The notes beneath the pieces were generated by a model. The model saw only the letters and a program-made list of their open reading frames with translations. It did not search any database and was not told the DNA's origin. The translations under genes were made by a program, and so were the position numbers. Below, piece by piece: positions 41,301 through 52,200 of a DNA stretch of 64,000 nt. This stretch comes from Nemopilema nomurai. Its lineage: Eukaryota; Cnidaria; Scyphozoa; Rhizostomeae; Rhizostomatidae. Location: NCBI GenBank assembly GCA_003864495.1, contig ML133479.1, positions 131,854 through 195,853 on the forward strand. Reading direction: 5' to 3'. Numbering within the stretch: position 1 is the stretch's first letter; every line of letters begins with the position of its first letter.

Positions 41301-44300
41301 GCGTTCTGCTATAGGAAGCGACGAAATCACGTTCACCTATGCCAAATGTACACAAATGTGCGCGCGCATGGGAATGATGAAGTGACACAATCACCTAGGC
41401 AAGACACAATCATCTCGGCAGAGTGAGTTATCAAGTGGTTGTTCTGCTTTATTTTGCTAGTATAACATTAAGAACGTGGGTTTAAATTCAATTGAGAAAT
41501 GAATTCTGGACATTTCCGAAATCTCGCGACTCGTTGAAGAAATGTTTCTCGCCATGTAGGGAAATTAATTGGTTGACTTTTAACCACATTTATCATAAAT
41601 ATATAGTTCTCCTACACCACGCTGATCTGTTACATATCATATAGCTCAAGTATTTAGCATAATTTCAGCTTTATGAAGTTTAAAGTAGGAAATACATTAT
41701 ATAGAAGACAGATTTTGCGATGGAGATTTGAGTTTATAGAAAAGGGGGAAAATTGCTGCTAGAAATATTCCGATGCAGATATTTACCTTCGTAGAGGAAG
41801 AAGAAGCAACATCTTTTTAAACGAAGCAACAAAAATAATTTATACATCATTCGGGCTGTTTAGGAATAAACTGTTTAGGCCGGAAAACGAAACATTGAGG
41901 AGCTTGGGAGTTCAGTTCACATAACTGAAAGAAACTTTCTAAATTTGTCCCTCACTTTTTATCGTATGTTGCGAAATTATGTTCACTACACTCTCCATTG
42001 CACCCTCCATTGCATTGGGCTGCTTCATAAGATCATACCATTCATCGATTTAGGCTCCTTCTTACTATGGCCTGTCCAGTACTCAGCCTTTAAGTAGCCA
42101 AATACCGCAATATTAACAAACTTTCCTGACAAAAGCCAGTACCTGGGTTCGTGTTCAAAAACCACAAAAACAAAGTATTTATTGGCACCAATTAGCCGTA
42201 TTCGCTATTTTACTTGGCAATCTTAATCCGCTAACTCCCCACATAATAGCAAACAGTGAGAGCATGCATGTTCGATTAGCGCTTGTTTTGTGTCACAAAA
42301 AAACCAATCAGTATTCTTGTGCAGGGCGTTCGTCAGAATTATTACGCCATGCTTCTGCCTGGCGTCATATTTACCAGCTGTTTTCATTATCCGCTCAACA
42401 TTTTGCTACAATCGGAGCTAACGTGAGGGCATTTACATCATACACAAATCTCAATCAGTACACAGGAAAACGGAAGAGTTACCAAAGTAATAAACTATGG
42501 ATTACCACAATCCAGCTTGGTCATAGATCGCGTTGGCTGGGATTCATATTACTCGAGATGTGGTCATAACTAGTGCTTGCATCAAATGAAGCGGGTTTTC
42601 GATGTTTCAACTAAATTATATCTTCCCAAAGTTCTTGGAAAGCAACACTATCTCTTCGAAGAGGTGAGGAAAGTCAAAAGAAAATCAGAAAGCAATTGAC
42701 ATAGAAATTGCCAAAATACATTTGCACGGTTTAGCCGCGGACAAAGCTTGAAAAACATTTTTCTTAAAAACTCCAGCAAGATTTCACGTTTTAAAGAGGT
42801 GATTAAACGTATGCCCTAAGCTCACTATTCAAAGGAAATAGATGGATCATATCTGCAACTTATGGAGCGTTAAGCATAATTTTGTCATAGACTACGTACA
42901 AAAGCTTGTCATTCTCACATCCCAATAACATGACTTCTGAAATACTTCAACAAGGTATGAAGGAAGATTCTTTTGTTAACAACTAAATCACACTAGCACA
43001 ACTAGTAGTATTTTTATCAACCATGCATCCATTTAGCATATTTTACTTGCATTTTTTAGAGATATTGATTTTGCTTGTTCTAAGATTCAATCCATTTCAA
43101 GATCTTTATTTAACCATTGGACATACAACATCTATCTACCTTACTTCTGTGCTATTCTTTCTTGGGAGTTTAAGTGATGGTAGTATTAAACAAACAAAAA
43201 TTGAAGAAAATTGAATGAGATCACATAAAGAAAGTCTTTGAGCAAGCAACAATTCATATTATCATAAGGTGCTGCTAATATTTATGGAATTTTAGTTTTA
43301 CAAGTCCTAAAATCAATATAATTCAGCTGTAGAAATGTTTTGGCAATTTGCCTGCTGTAGAAAAACAGAAGATCTATAAAATGTTTTCTTGGATAAAAAG
43401 TCATAATGCCATTGAATAACATATATATTTATTCATATATAGTGAATGCTCTTTGAATGAAACTCTTTGATGTTTAACAAACAAGAATTTTTTGTGTCCC
43501 AAGAAGGGGAGGGGGTCAAAGTAATGTGACTTTATGAGAATTCAGAGAAAAATTTTAACATGCCTTTATTGAATATTCATAAATGTATCCCTTGCATATA
43601 GCACATTGCATAAATGCAGCACTGAGGCTTCAATTCCTTGAATTAACTTTTGGTAGCTCTCACTGTCTAACTTGGTCCAAATGCAACAAATAGGGGTTTT
43701 GTCTCCGCTGGAGTTTCTAATCATCAGTAAAACTGGTAAAATTTTTGGTGCCATTTCACTTCTTAAAATAAACAATAAAATGTGTAAATTGAGCACTTTG
43801 GCTGGTCAGGCCACAGCCCCAGAAAAGTTAAATTCTATTCATCAATACTTCATGCACTAAATTGTTGTTGTAGATTGTAAAAAGCAAAAATTGTGTACAA
43901 GGCACACATAATTATATCTATTACCAGTGTATCTTGAGCAAGGCTCGAACAAGGCAAGGATGTCTATTCTACTTATGGGCACAACCATAATAAAGGATTC
44001 CAAACAGTTAAAAGGCAAGTCTAGAACAAAACTTTCCATTCATTATCAAGAAAGTAAACCCTTTCAATAAGATCCAAACCTATGTCCACTTTGGACCAGA
44101 TGAGGCAGTTCATCTGATACAAAGGATATCTGCTTGACTAACAACAGCCCCGAAATGAAAATAATCTAACTTGCTCCTTGTTCATAACTGGGCAATTTTT
44201 CAAAAACCATATGCTGCATCTTAGATTCAAAACATTCCATCTGATGTTAGTGGAGCATGGCACACCCTCACTGCTTAAGAGGAAAACTATCACTTCAATA

Positions 44301-47300
44301 TTAAAGAAGGCATTCATATGAGCAGGGAAGCTTCAGTATCAAAACATAAAGGCAGTGACAAACAGTCAAAGTCATTGAAGTAATCTTATTTGTAATTTAG
44401 CATAAAATTACTATTTTTCACTTCATTTAGTTCAACACAAGACTATTTTACTTCATGACAAATAGCCATATAGCCAGCTTCTTATTAGATAGAGAATTCC
44501 AGAAAATTGTGCTCAGAGTTTTCTTACCAAAACTTGCACATGCTTGTCAACAATGCCCAAAAAATTGAGCGTTCTAATCTTTTGCAATAATTGCTGAAAA
44601 ACCCCACCACTACACGATGCCGTAATATGTATTTTTCAACCACTGTCTTGTTAATTTCACTACTTACATGAAAATTAGGGTACAGTTACTGAAAACGGAA
44701 TGAGAAAATATATTTACTTATGGGCTAAACAATTATTTAGACCATTTCAATGCCCAGCGTTTTTAAAAAGGACAGAAAATGTACGAGGGATAGTAAAATG
44801 AGCAGCAGGGTAGTTTGCACAACTAATATTATTATTGTAAACAAATACAAACCTGCACCCATCCCCAAGGACGCTGTTAATCGTTTCCGTACCTCCTTCA
44901 TCTGAAACCAATTACTTGGCATTTCTGTCTCTGTTTTTCAGCAACCCACGTATTTAAATCTTGAAAGACTGGGAGGGGGGCGCGACCAGACTTCACTTTT
45001 TGTAAAAAGTGTAATCCTAAAGATTACAAACAGCTAAAAGAAAACGTTCTACCACGAGCATTTAAGGAATCTTTTGTTTCTCTAGAGCACAAATTCCCAG
45101 ATCAGATTTGCCTTTGACTATATGAATTGAATGTCCAATATGATTTAGTCAATTCTTTTCCATGCCATTGAGCATTTGCTGAACCGCAAACGTAATAGAC
45201 TTAGGCCACCGCGAGCTTTGTACAGCAAAAAGCAAGCACACAAGTTATCTCAAATTGTTGTGTAGATTGTAAGCCACTGACACCACAAAGTGACCCGACA
45301 AGCTGTGCAAAGAATTGTCCTTCAGAAGGTTCAGTCAGCTTTCAGAAAAGAAGGAGTTTCCAAGAAAAAATGGACACTTCCTTTCCTGCAGAGAGCACAT
45401 CTTTTGTTTGTTGCACCAGAAAAGGGAAGCTGTTTGACCGCTTCCCATTGAAGTGAATTGCTACAAGGAGTCACGCCTCGTTTCTGGCTCGGGGGTAAAA
45501 AGGAGAGGGGGGGTCAATGAGCCAAAATAGCTCTGTTTGAGGGAAGAAGTGGATCGAGAGATCGGGACCGTAGGAAAAGGGACATGGAGGCGTCAGAGGG
45601 TTATCGGCTTGGGCACATATGGACCTTTTCACAAGCTGCTCGTCTATTTTAGGAATACCAAGCAAGATTCAGAGAAGGCAAAATCCATTGCTACATAAGT
45701 TGCAGATGTTTCAAAATCCAGTTGAGGATATAAGATTATTTCAGACTTCAGATGCTTGAATATTTCAAAGACTGTCAGACAAAATAGTACTCAATGTAGT
45801 CTCTAGGGATAATAAGCAGCAATTTGAGCATAAACAGTGGCGATAATTTTATGCATTGAAAACTCAATTTTATGAACAAATTGCGTCCATACACTTTAAT
45901 TTACGTTCGTTAATTTACACTGCTTCAACATTTTTTTATTAAATTTAAAAAATATTCACTTTCTAGTTATTCCCTTGGTCAATTAAACAATACTTGAAAT
46001 TGAAAACCTTGCTTTCCAAATTCATGAAACAAAAAAGTCGGACTGGGATGGTTTCTGGAGATTTTCGCTCCCATTTAACTACGTCCTGATCTTAATGGCC
46101 TTCCTCTCGCTTTGACAGCTCTGAGAACCCACTCTTTAAACTACAAAAATTTTGTAAAAAAGGAATAATTAGCTATAAGAAAATTCTAAGTAATCTTTCC
46201 CAGGATTTCCATTTTTTGCCTCTCCGTCGCCTCCCTATTCTTCCAATTAGCACAGTCGACATTATACTGAAATGAGGCTTACCAACAATATCAGTTTGCT
46301 TTTTCCCTTTTTGTTTGGCTCAAAGCAATGGCACTTCAAATTTTGTCAATAAACAATGTCATGCTTACAAGCATTTAAAGTAATAAATAGACTCCAAACT
46401 TTGTAACAACTAGGTCATGCAAAATAAAACGAAGACCAGTCTTAAATGAAAATGAAAGTCTAAAACTTAACAAGCCGAGGATGAAATACTTTATACATAA
46501 CCAGATAAGAATTCAAAATTTTGAAAAACGAATCTTAGACGTTTTTCTATGTCAGGTAGATTCTGGATGAATTTCAAGGGTTAAAACGTAGAAAGTAACA
46601 CTATTTAACTCAAGGTTTTCGAAATATCTTTTTTTGGAAAAGGTCTTGGATTATAGGCGTGAAATCACTGTTGTATGTCCTTTTAGTATGATACAAGATT
46701 AGAATGATATTAAATTGCTATTGGTCTTCAGTCTTTTGCAGAAATACAGGCTTAAACGATTAAAACCAACCCAACCTAATCGACTCAAGTAAGGGTAGTC
46801 AGTCTAAACCTAAAATTACTGATCATGACAGGGAAAAAGCGAAGTGTCTGCTCTTTTCAATTCATCTAATAGTAGATAGAACCGAGTTTTTGAGGTTAAA
46901 GATTTATCAACCATTACACGTTACATAAGCCATATGATAATATAGATCATCATACGCCATACAAATAAGCCATATCAACATAGCAAGAGGGTATAGATAT
47001 GCTTTGACGTGTCCAGATACCAGGACCAATCAGCAAAGCACACGTGTCCTGTAAAAGGCCAATCAATCTTCCGTATTTATTGGACAAATAACGTAACGGC
47101 AGGTTGCAGTTATTGAAATCTCGAGCCCGAGATGAGTTATTGTGATAATACAGGATTTAGAAATTCCAGAAATGCCTTAAAGATAGGTGCGGACTGGTCC
47201 ACTAGCCATGGACCCCCGCCAAGTCATATAAAAGATTTTATTTATTTTTATAGAGGACCGCCCCTTTTGCAAAATATAAGGCTTTCTTTTTGATGTTCCA

Positions 47301-49268
47301 TTTAGTGCGGGTATTTGTTATAAACTGGTAATAAGTGTCATACATGTTATTTTTGTAAATGTTTGATCGTTGATGACCCTTATTTTTCTTGCCACGCCCA
47401 ATATGACCCCTTTAAGGTCTTTTAAAATTCAATCAATCAGTCACTGTTCAAGGACTTTCACAGAGCCTTTACATCAGTTATTAATCAAACTGACTAAAAT
47501 ATCACTTGGCACAATGTCCTCCAGAAAAAGGAGTCTCGAATAAGCAAACCATTTAAAGCATGGCAAAGCCTAGAGTGAAAGTTATACAAAGTTTGGGATT
47601 ATTTTTATTACATAAAGACATGGGTACATAAATTTTGAAACCTAAAATTGCGACTATCTCTTCCTTTTGTAAAGGAATAGAAAATTCGCGCCTACAGACC
47701 GATATTTTTTTCTTTTTTGCAATGCAACGTCACCCATAAAACTGATGCAGTGAGCAATGCAATAAATATTTAAAAACAATAAAAAGAAATTTAAAACAAG
47801 CTGAGAGTTACACAGGAAATTAGCCGTAACACCGTAACACCCAAACACAATTATACTCTTATAAAAAAATCTATAAATCTTATATCGAATTCATACGAAC
47901 ACCAAAATATAAGTGGGTTTTTTCTGAAAACATCTACAGTAAAAAGATTTTACAAGTTAGACATGCAGAAAAAAACTGCAGGATAAATGAACTCAAGTAC
48001 AGAAAAGTGCTTTCTAAAACTTCAAGACAAAACAAAGAGATAAAGCCGAAGGTGTCAAAGGGAGTCAAAGGAAAATGTTAAGTGCATCGGAAAAAATTGC
48101 AAGGGCGATTTCCATGGTGGTAGAAACAAAGTACCCCTTCTCTAAACCGAATCCCCCTTCCAAGATACCCAGTTGACGATACAATGCAAAATAGGTCCTT
48201 GTTTATATAGGTTAAGGTGAGGTTAAATTTGAAGTCATTGCAATTAAATCAGCTTGGCTGTTTTTTCTACAAATGATTCGTGTAGAGCGATCATTCACAA
48301 GAGACACAGCCTCTAGTCTCGCCGTCAATTCATCAACGATGCATGACTACGTATGAGCTCAAATTTTTTCCAAGTTGTATAAAAATATATGAAGTTGTGG
48401 ATAAAACAACTTAAATATTTTAAAAATAATGGAGAGTTGACAAGGACTAAGAGCCTCTTGAAGTGACAGTGTATGACAGAACTGCCTTTCATTCGACAAA
48501 GAACAGATGCGAGTGTCAAGAAAAATAAAATATTTTGATGTTGAAGTTACTGTGAAGGTTATCTTAGCAACTTTCGCAAGTGCATCTGCAGAATAACCTC
48601 TTTTCTCCGAGCTCTCGCAGAAGCATTATGGATCAAGATAAATAAATAATTAGCTTTAGAGATAAACCACTCAAACACCTTTTATTTTACTCTTAATGTC
48701 TTTATAGCCAACAGGGGCTACTTCTTAATCTATACAACATGCTGAACCAACCCAAATGCTTGAGTTATAGCTAATTATCTCTCAGTATGAGTAGCCTAGA
48801 TTTTTTAGTTAAGTAGATCTAAACCTTGGCCATTTTCAATCTGCAACCAGGACTGTACGCCTCTCTATTTTCATCTAAGTTCAGAGCTTTAGTTCTCCAA
48901 CAAGTGTTAGGTAAAAAGTTTAAATTTGTTTCAATATGCTGACTTCTCATACACAACGTTGAACACTTTACAACCAAAAACTTTGGCAACAAAACAACTT
49001 TGGCTTATTTCGATTGGAAGTCGTCAGCTAAACTAATTAGCCAAAAACCTTTCTTTGACTGAACCCTCTTTAGGCCTTTAAGCTGTAAACAATTACCTTT
49101 AGGCTTCTCTTTGATCTGCTCCTCCTTGACTTTAGTTTCCTCCAGCAAGTATGCTTCCGCTTCCTTGCTTTTTGATTCCATTTTGTCACAGTCAGTCACA
49201 TTTGTATCATTGAGTGAGGTAAGGGCGGTGCTGTCCTTCCACTCGTTCACTTGGTCCAATTTTTCCAT
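18229..49268 (-). CDS. ATP8A: P4-ATPase phospholipid flippase, ATP8A class, complete, 43 exons
   Basis: Forty-three minus-strand exons with GT/AG borders join phase by phase into 3558 bases, 1185 residues plus stop, close to animal ATP8A proteins. The enzyme uses ATP to move phosphatidylserine (and phosphatidylethanolamine) to the cytosolic leaflet, normally as a heterodimer with a CDC50/TMEM30 subunit. Landmarks: DGET 226-229 (actuator dephosphorylation loop), PISL 393-396 in M4 (P4 signature), DKTGT with phosphorylated Asp446, KGA ending at 593 (nucleotide domain), TGDKQET 704-710 and GDGAND 832-837 (Mg and phosphorylation domain). The C-tail carries GYAFSQ 1155-1160, the autoinhibitory motif known from ATP8A2. 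Compared with the vertebrate proteins there is a longer charged N-terminus and a shorter loop after the DKTGT exon. Exon 1 is assigned by phase and orientation only. Exon coordinates are given in the block entries that follow. Confidence 0.95.
19826..19911. repeat. Intronic 15-bp minisatellite
   Basis: Near-perfect 15-base units (GTCAGGTCATGTCGG) are repeated head to tail from 19861 to 19905, with degenerate GTCAGGTC/GTCGG units on both sides. The array lies in the flippase intron between exons at 19589-19685 and 20245-20301. It is GC-richer than its surroundings and probably length-polymorphic. Confidence 0.85.
20734..23605 (-). CDS. ATP8A: Flippase exons 32-39: membrane helices M5-M10
   Basis: Exons are 23495-23605, 23301-23375, 22794-22916, 22527-22605, 21943-22004, 21605-21661, 21198-21305 and 20734-20820. 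They read [120 protein letters not shown] and [20 protein letters not shown]. The order and spacing match helices M5 to M10 of ATP8A. At the last exon two overlapping donors exist (GTGTAA in phase, GTAAGT two bases further); only the first fits the next exon's frame. Confidence 0.93.
23080..23160. repeat. Degenerate AATCAATTA-type simple repeat
   Basis: Several imperfect copies of CAATCAATTAAT and AAGTCAATTA lie in the flippase intron between the exons at 22794-22916 and 23301-23375. They look like slippage-derived low-complexity DNA with no coding role. Confidence 0.5.
24423..27146 (-). CDS. ATP8A: Flippase exons 25-31: phosphorylation domain, includes a 27-base exon
   Basis: Exons are 26868-27146, 26435-26499, 26106-26204, 25688-25714, 25157-25239, 24711-24819 and 24423-24500. 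They read [72 protein letters not shown], a basic segment with KKKRKR at 758-763, DLALIVTGQ from the nine-codon exon, [44 protein letters not shown] and [24 protein letters not shown] holds the Mg-coordinating aspartates. Confidence 0.94.
27418..30185 (-). CDS. ATP8A: Flippase exons 17-24: phosphorylation site and nucleotide-binding domain
   Basis: Exons are 30108-30185, 29894-29982, 29571-29625, 29205-29319, 28955-29037, 28527-28576, 28081-28150 and 27418-27502. They read [33 protein letters not shown] (Asp446 is phosphorylated), [75 protein letters not shown] then KGA, and DNVIYDRLG with LEEFAREG. The stretch between ITYG and the VIREFL block is about half the length it has in vertebrate ATP8A1. 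The exon ending at 29205 uses a weak GTTCGT donor. Confidence 0.94.
29412..29423. repeat. Homopolymer run of 12 C
   Basis: A run of 12 cytosines sits in the flippase intron just upstream, on the minus strand, of the exon at 29205-29319. It is a likely slippage site; its exact length may be an assembly artefact. Confidence 0.7.
30683..32465 (-). CDS. ATP8A: Flippase exons 12-16: membrane helices M3-M4
   Basis: Exons are 32425-32465, 31798-31924, 31543-31581, 30993-31084 and 30683-30718. They read [10 protein letters not shown], then [13 protein letters not shown] followed by M3 ([18 protein letters not shown]). [13 protein letters not shown] forms the exoplasmic loop, and [20 protein letters not shown] with LPVTLE forms M4. 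The PISL at 393-396 replaces the cation-site PEGL of P2 pumps, as in other flippases. [12 protein letters not shown] leads back to the cytosol. Confidence 0.95.
33188..34860 (-). CDS. ATP8A: Flippase exons 7-11: actuator domain
   Basis: Exons are 34787-34860, 34357-34426, 34083-34136, 33602-33675 and 33188-33258. They read [20 protein letters not shown], then [20 protein letters not shown] with the catalytic DGET, then [33 protein letters not shown] and [22 protein letters not shown] is the P4 dephosphorylation loop that hydrolyses the phosphoenzyme. All four internal junctions fall mid-domain with matching phases. Confidence 0.95.
35369..38434 (-). CDS. ATP8A: Flippase exons 2-6: N-terminus and membrane helices M1-M2
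   Basis: Exons are 38332-38434, 37915-38014, 36303-36401, 35747-35792 and 35369-35409. They read [20 protein letters not shown], then [19 protein letters not shown] leading into M1 ([10 protein letters not shown]). [20 protein letters not shown] forms the M1-M2 hairpin and M2, ending [23 protein letters not shown] and [12 protein letters not shown] lead into the actuator domain. These blocks match the ATP8A N-terminal half almost without gaps. Confidence 0.95.
37790..37885. repeat. 33-bp tandem triplicate beside flippase exon 3
   Basis: Three head-to-tail copies of a 33-36 base unit (CACGTGATTCCAAAAGATAT then GGAATATTGAATG) occupy about 37790-37825, 37826-37858 and 37859-37885. The first copy has a three-base insertion and the third is truncated. 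The array ends about 30 bases from the donor of the exon at 37915-38014. Confidence 0.85.
38435..49096. other. 10.7 kb proposed first intron of the flippase gene
   Basis: No conserved gene was recognised here. A coding-like minus-strand fragment at about 43570-43796 and a splice-flanked segment near 44850-44895 are listed separately. Other open frames, such as 39876-40214 and 42264-42569 on the plus strand, lack domains and splice context. If exon 1 at 49097-49268 belongs to another gene, this becomes intergenic DNA with an unseen flippase 5' exon inside. Confidence 0.5.
43566..43796 (-). other. Coding-like fragment with a polyadenylation signal, unidentified
   Basis: The frame reads [20 protein letters not shown], then [20 protein letters not shown], and ends in NIQ followed directly by AATAAA (minus strand, about 43570). 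The residue mix looks like real protein rather than random AT-rich translation. I do not recognise a family. It may be the tail of a retrogene or a mobile-element fragment. Confidence 0.25.
49097..49268 (-). CDS. ATP8A: Proposed flippase exon 1, charged N-terminal tail
   Basis: An ATG at 49268 opens 57 codons rich in Lys, Glu and Asp (starting [12 protein letters not shown], ending KEKPK), followed by one leftover G and a GTAATT donor. The G completes the AG that opens the exon at 38434, giving glutamate 58. The next minus-strand coding exon I can identify is flippase exon 2, and the flippase otherwise lacks a start codon. The segment has no hydrophobic run, as expected of a cytosolic P4-ATPase N-terminus. 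The 10.7 kb intron is far longer than any other in the gene. It could instead be an unrelated exon. Confidence 0.6.
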
Positions 49269-52200
49269 AACAATCGACGCCAAATATACATCACGTAGTT
49301 ACTGAAATCGAAAACAATTATGTAAAGAACATTAGAAGGGGTGGATTGCTTAGGGGTGCTCAGAAATGAACGGCTTTCTTGCGGTTTGAAGAAATGTTTT
49401 GGAAGAATGGTCTCGCAAGATTAAAATTTTTTATAGCTTCGTCTGGCACATTTCTGACTTTGAAACGTAAGAGTGAGGACTGAAACATAAGATCCAGCTG
49501 AGGTCCGAAAGTGCCTCTAAGATCGAGTCAGTCACTGCCCTCAAAGACGGTAAATCAACCATTGGCGACTCGGAAAGGTTGTCTGGTTGGTGACTTAGAG
49601 GGCACGACAAAATCGCAAAGTACCAGGATGTAAATAGAGAAACTGGGAGCCTCTAGAAACTTGATGCACTGACATCTGCCAAAAAGGAAACTGATGAAAA
49701 CATAGTAATAATGAGAATCAAGATCAGGATAGGACTGACACGGCCGATGAAACAATAGTGCAAACCAATTAATTACTATATTTGCAATAGCCTACGTTGT
49801 TTGATACGTCCTCGAAACAAATGATACAGTTTACAAGTCATTACCTTGATCAATGATAATACGAAGAACTAGTATTAACAGCTGATATATAACAATTTCA
49901 TATAACCTGCAGATGTAATGCATTTGCGAGTTCACGTCCTTATTGGGTGCTAGTTATTTGTCGATGGTCGCTTGCTCTATTAGTAATCTCTGTCTACATT
50001 CTCAGTCCAATAGATCTGACGGCCTTTTTCAATACACTACTTTTTCCATTATGGGTGTTTGTAGACTGCCTTCGGTTTTCAAGTCATATGTTATCGCCCT
50101 CAAGTGAGAGACTTCGATTACAACAGGTGGATTGAGATCATCTCCCATATATGATATCTCAGTTACAAGCAACATAAGCATTGCTAACTGCAGGTCTCTT
50201 CATACACGAAAGTAGAGCAGTCTTTTTTGACAAAGTTACAAGCAGTCTCCGTACAGTCTTTAATGTTATCATTTTTTGCGATTCTCAACATCGATCTTTC
50301 ATCAGCGTAAATTTAGGCTTTGAATGCAGGAGGTTCAATCCAACGTGCTTACTGATAAGTTATCACCAGCGATTGCTACAACAGTACTTCATATCAATCA
50401 TTCTCGCTTAACCATTACACGCCGAAAAACGCTTAATAATTTGGAGCTTCCATATTCAACTTCGAAGAAAAAAGGTACTTCAGTTTCACAAATGTATTGC
50501 GGACACGCAGTGTTCAAGACCACACAATGTGAGTCTGTAAGTTAGTTTAGAATGGCAACAAAACCCAGAAAGCAATTATGAAAATATATTTTAATAATAG
50601 CAGAACTCGGTTGCTGACAGAAACACTACCTTACTTTGCTGCATGTTGAGGTGTGAGATAACAGATACCCTGCGTAGGCACGGTGATAATTTCCAGCGTG
50701 TTTTATCTACACAAGCACTACCGTATAGTCTCATCCTAGCTGATACTTTTAAGCGTCTGCACGAGCAACATGGCTATCGCCAAACTAATTCGTAGATAAA
50801 TATCATGAAATTAGAGAAACCTTAACAAGGACTCGCACTGCGCAGAAATTTTTGTGCGAGAACAATCTATTGGAGTTCCTTGGAGGCCACACATGAAAAT
50901 CTGAACAGCTGATTGCATTGTTTACGAAACTTGTTTAAGTAGAAACAGTATGTTAAGTCTAGCTCAAGAATGTCTGTATATTGCAGCTGGATATTCGTAT
51001 TGTTAATACAGTTGGGTTGCTTCGTTGAAATATGGCCGTTCGAAATGCGAATCTCCAGCAAGTTAAATACGAAGCCACAGCTGCTTGTTTCATTTCATTC
51101 CTTGTCACTACCTTTTACCAAATTCTTGCTGTTTTTAAATCAGCAGAATTTTAAACAAATTAGTTTGGGGGAGTCTGGGACAGAGCCTCAGTTGCCATGA
51201 AAAATTTAGTAGCCAACTCGGAATACCCAACCCGGTTAATTTTCCAGGGGTCTAAACAAAATCTGGTTGACTTGACATTTTACCATTCTGGTCCATTTGC
51301 AGGTCCTTATGTCATACAAATCTTATGAAACTTGCGAGGGAAATGCGGGAGATAAGCCTATTAAGATGAATCTTTGGGCGTTCCCAATGGTTGAACACGT
51401 TTAACTTCTCACACAAACTAAAGGCTGGTGTCACGCTTAGCAGAACACTCTGCAGTCCCTATAAACTACCAACACATATTACAATAAAGCCAGCAAAAAA
51501 CCAACAAAATGACCTGGTAAATCAACGGCCAACAGGGTCGTTTAGTTGTGATTCACGTTAACTCAAGCGTCGATAATGAATCGCTAAGGAAACCACGCCT
51601 AAAACGATTACGCTTTGAAACTTGGTTTGCAACTGTGATTCTATAGCAATGTTGTGTGTGATATTTCATTATCATAACTCTACAGGGTACAGTGTGCAGA
51701 AGCGAATACGCCGATTCTGTACTCACCAAGTCTAGGCCTGTTGAACAGTGGTCGCGCAATTTGACTTTCACATGTCCTCTCAGTCGCAACGCGCCCAGAC
51801 AACCATCTGCGGAGAGAAATACATAACAGCTGATGCAGAACAGTAAACCCCATTGTGCTGGCAACCATTATCCGTCTTTATTATTCGAGGGCTTGTTAAG
51901 GTGGCTTCGTAGCTCCGTTGATTGCGGCCAATCCGGGAAAATTGCTTACAAATGCAAGAAGAACAAGAGGTCTTGGAAAGAGGTTTTACATCAATGTCTT
52001 AATTTGCTGAGCTTAGACGGACGGCATAAGTACTAAGAGTGTTCAAATGACTCATGCTAGGCAGTGCAAAGAACTCTATGTATGCTTAAGCAGGTCAGAC
52101 TTAAAATAAAGATCGGGGCATTGCATTCGTGGTAGTCGAACAATCCGGTTCTTAGCATAGGTTATAGATAAATATGACAACGAGGCTCCTCCGACCGCGT

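Noticed and set aside
42264..42569. 101-codon plus-strand frame in the flippase intron
   Set aside because: No domain, no splice context and random-looking composition.
49947..50135. Plus-strand frame with VYILSPIDL, recalling the DUF1232/RNF170 membrane motif
   Set aside because: Only one short motif matches; the expected following DD-containing helix and flanking exons are missing.
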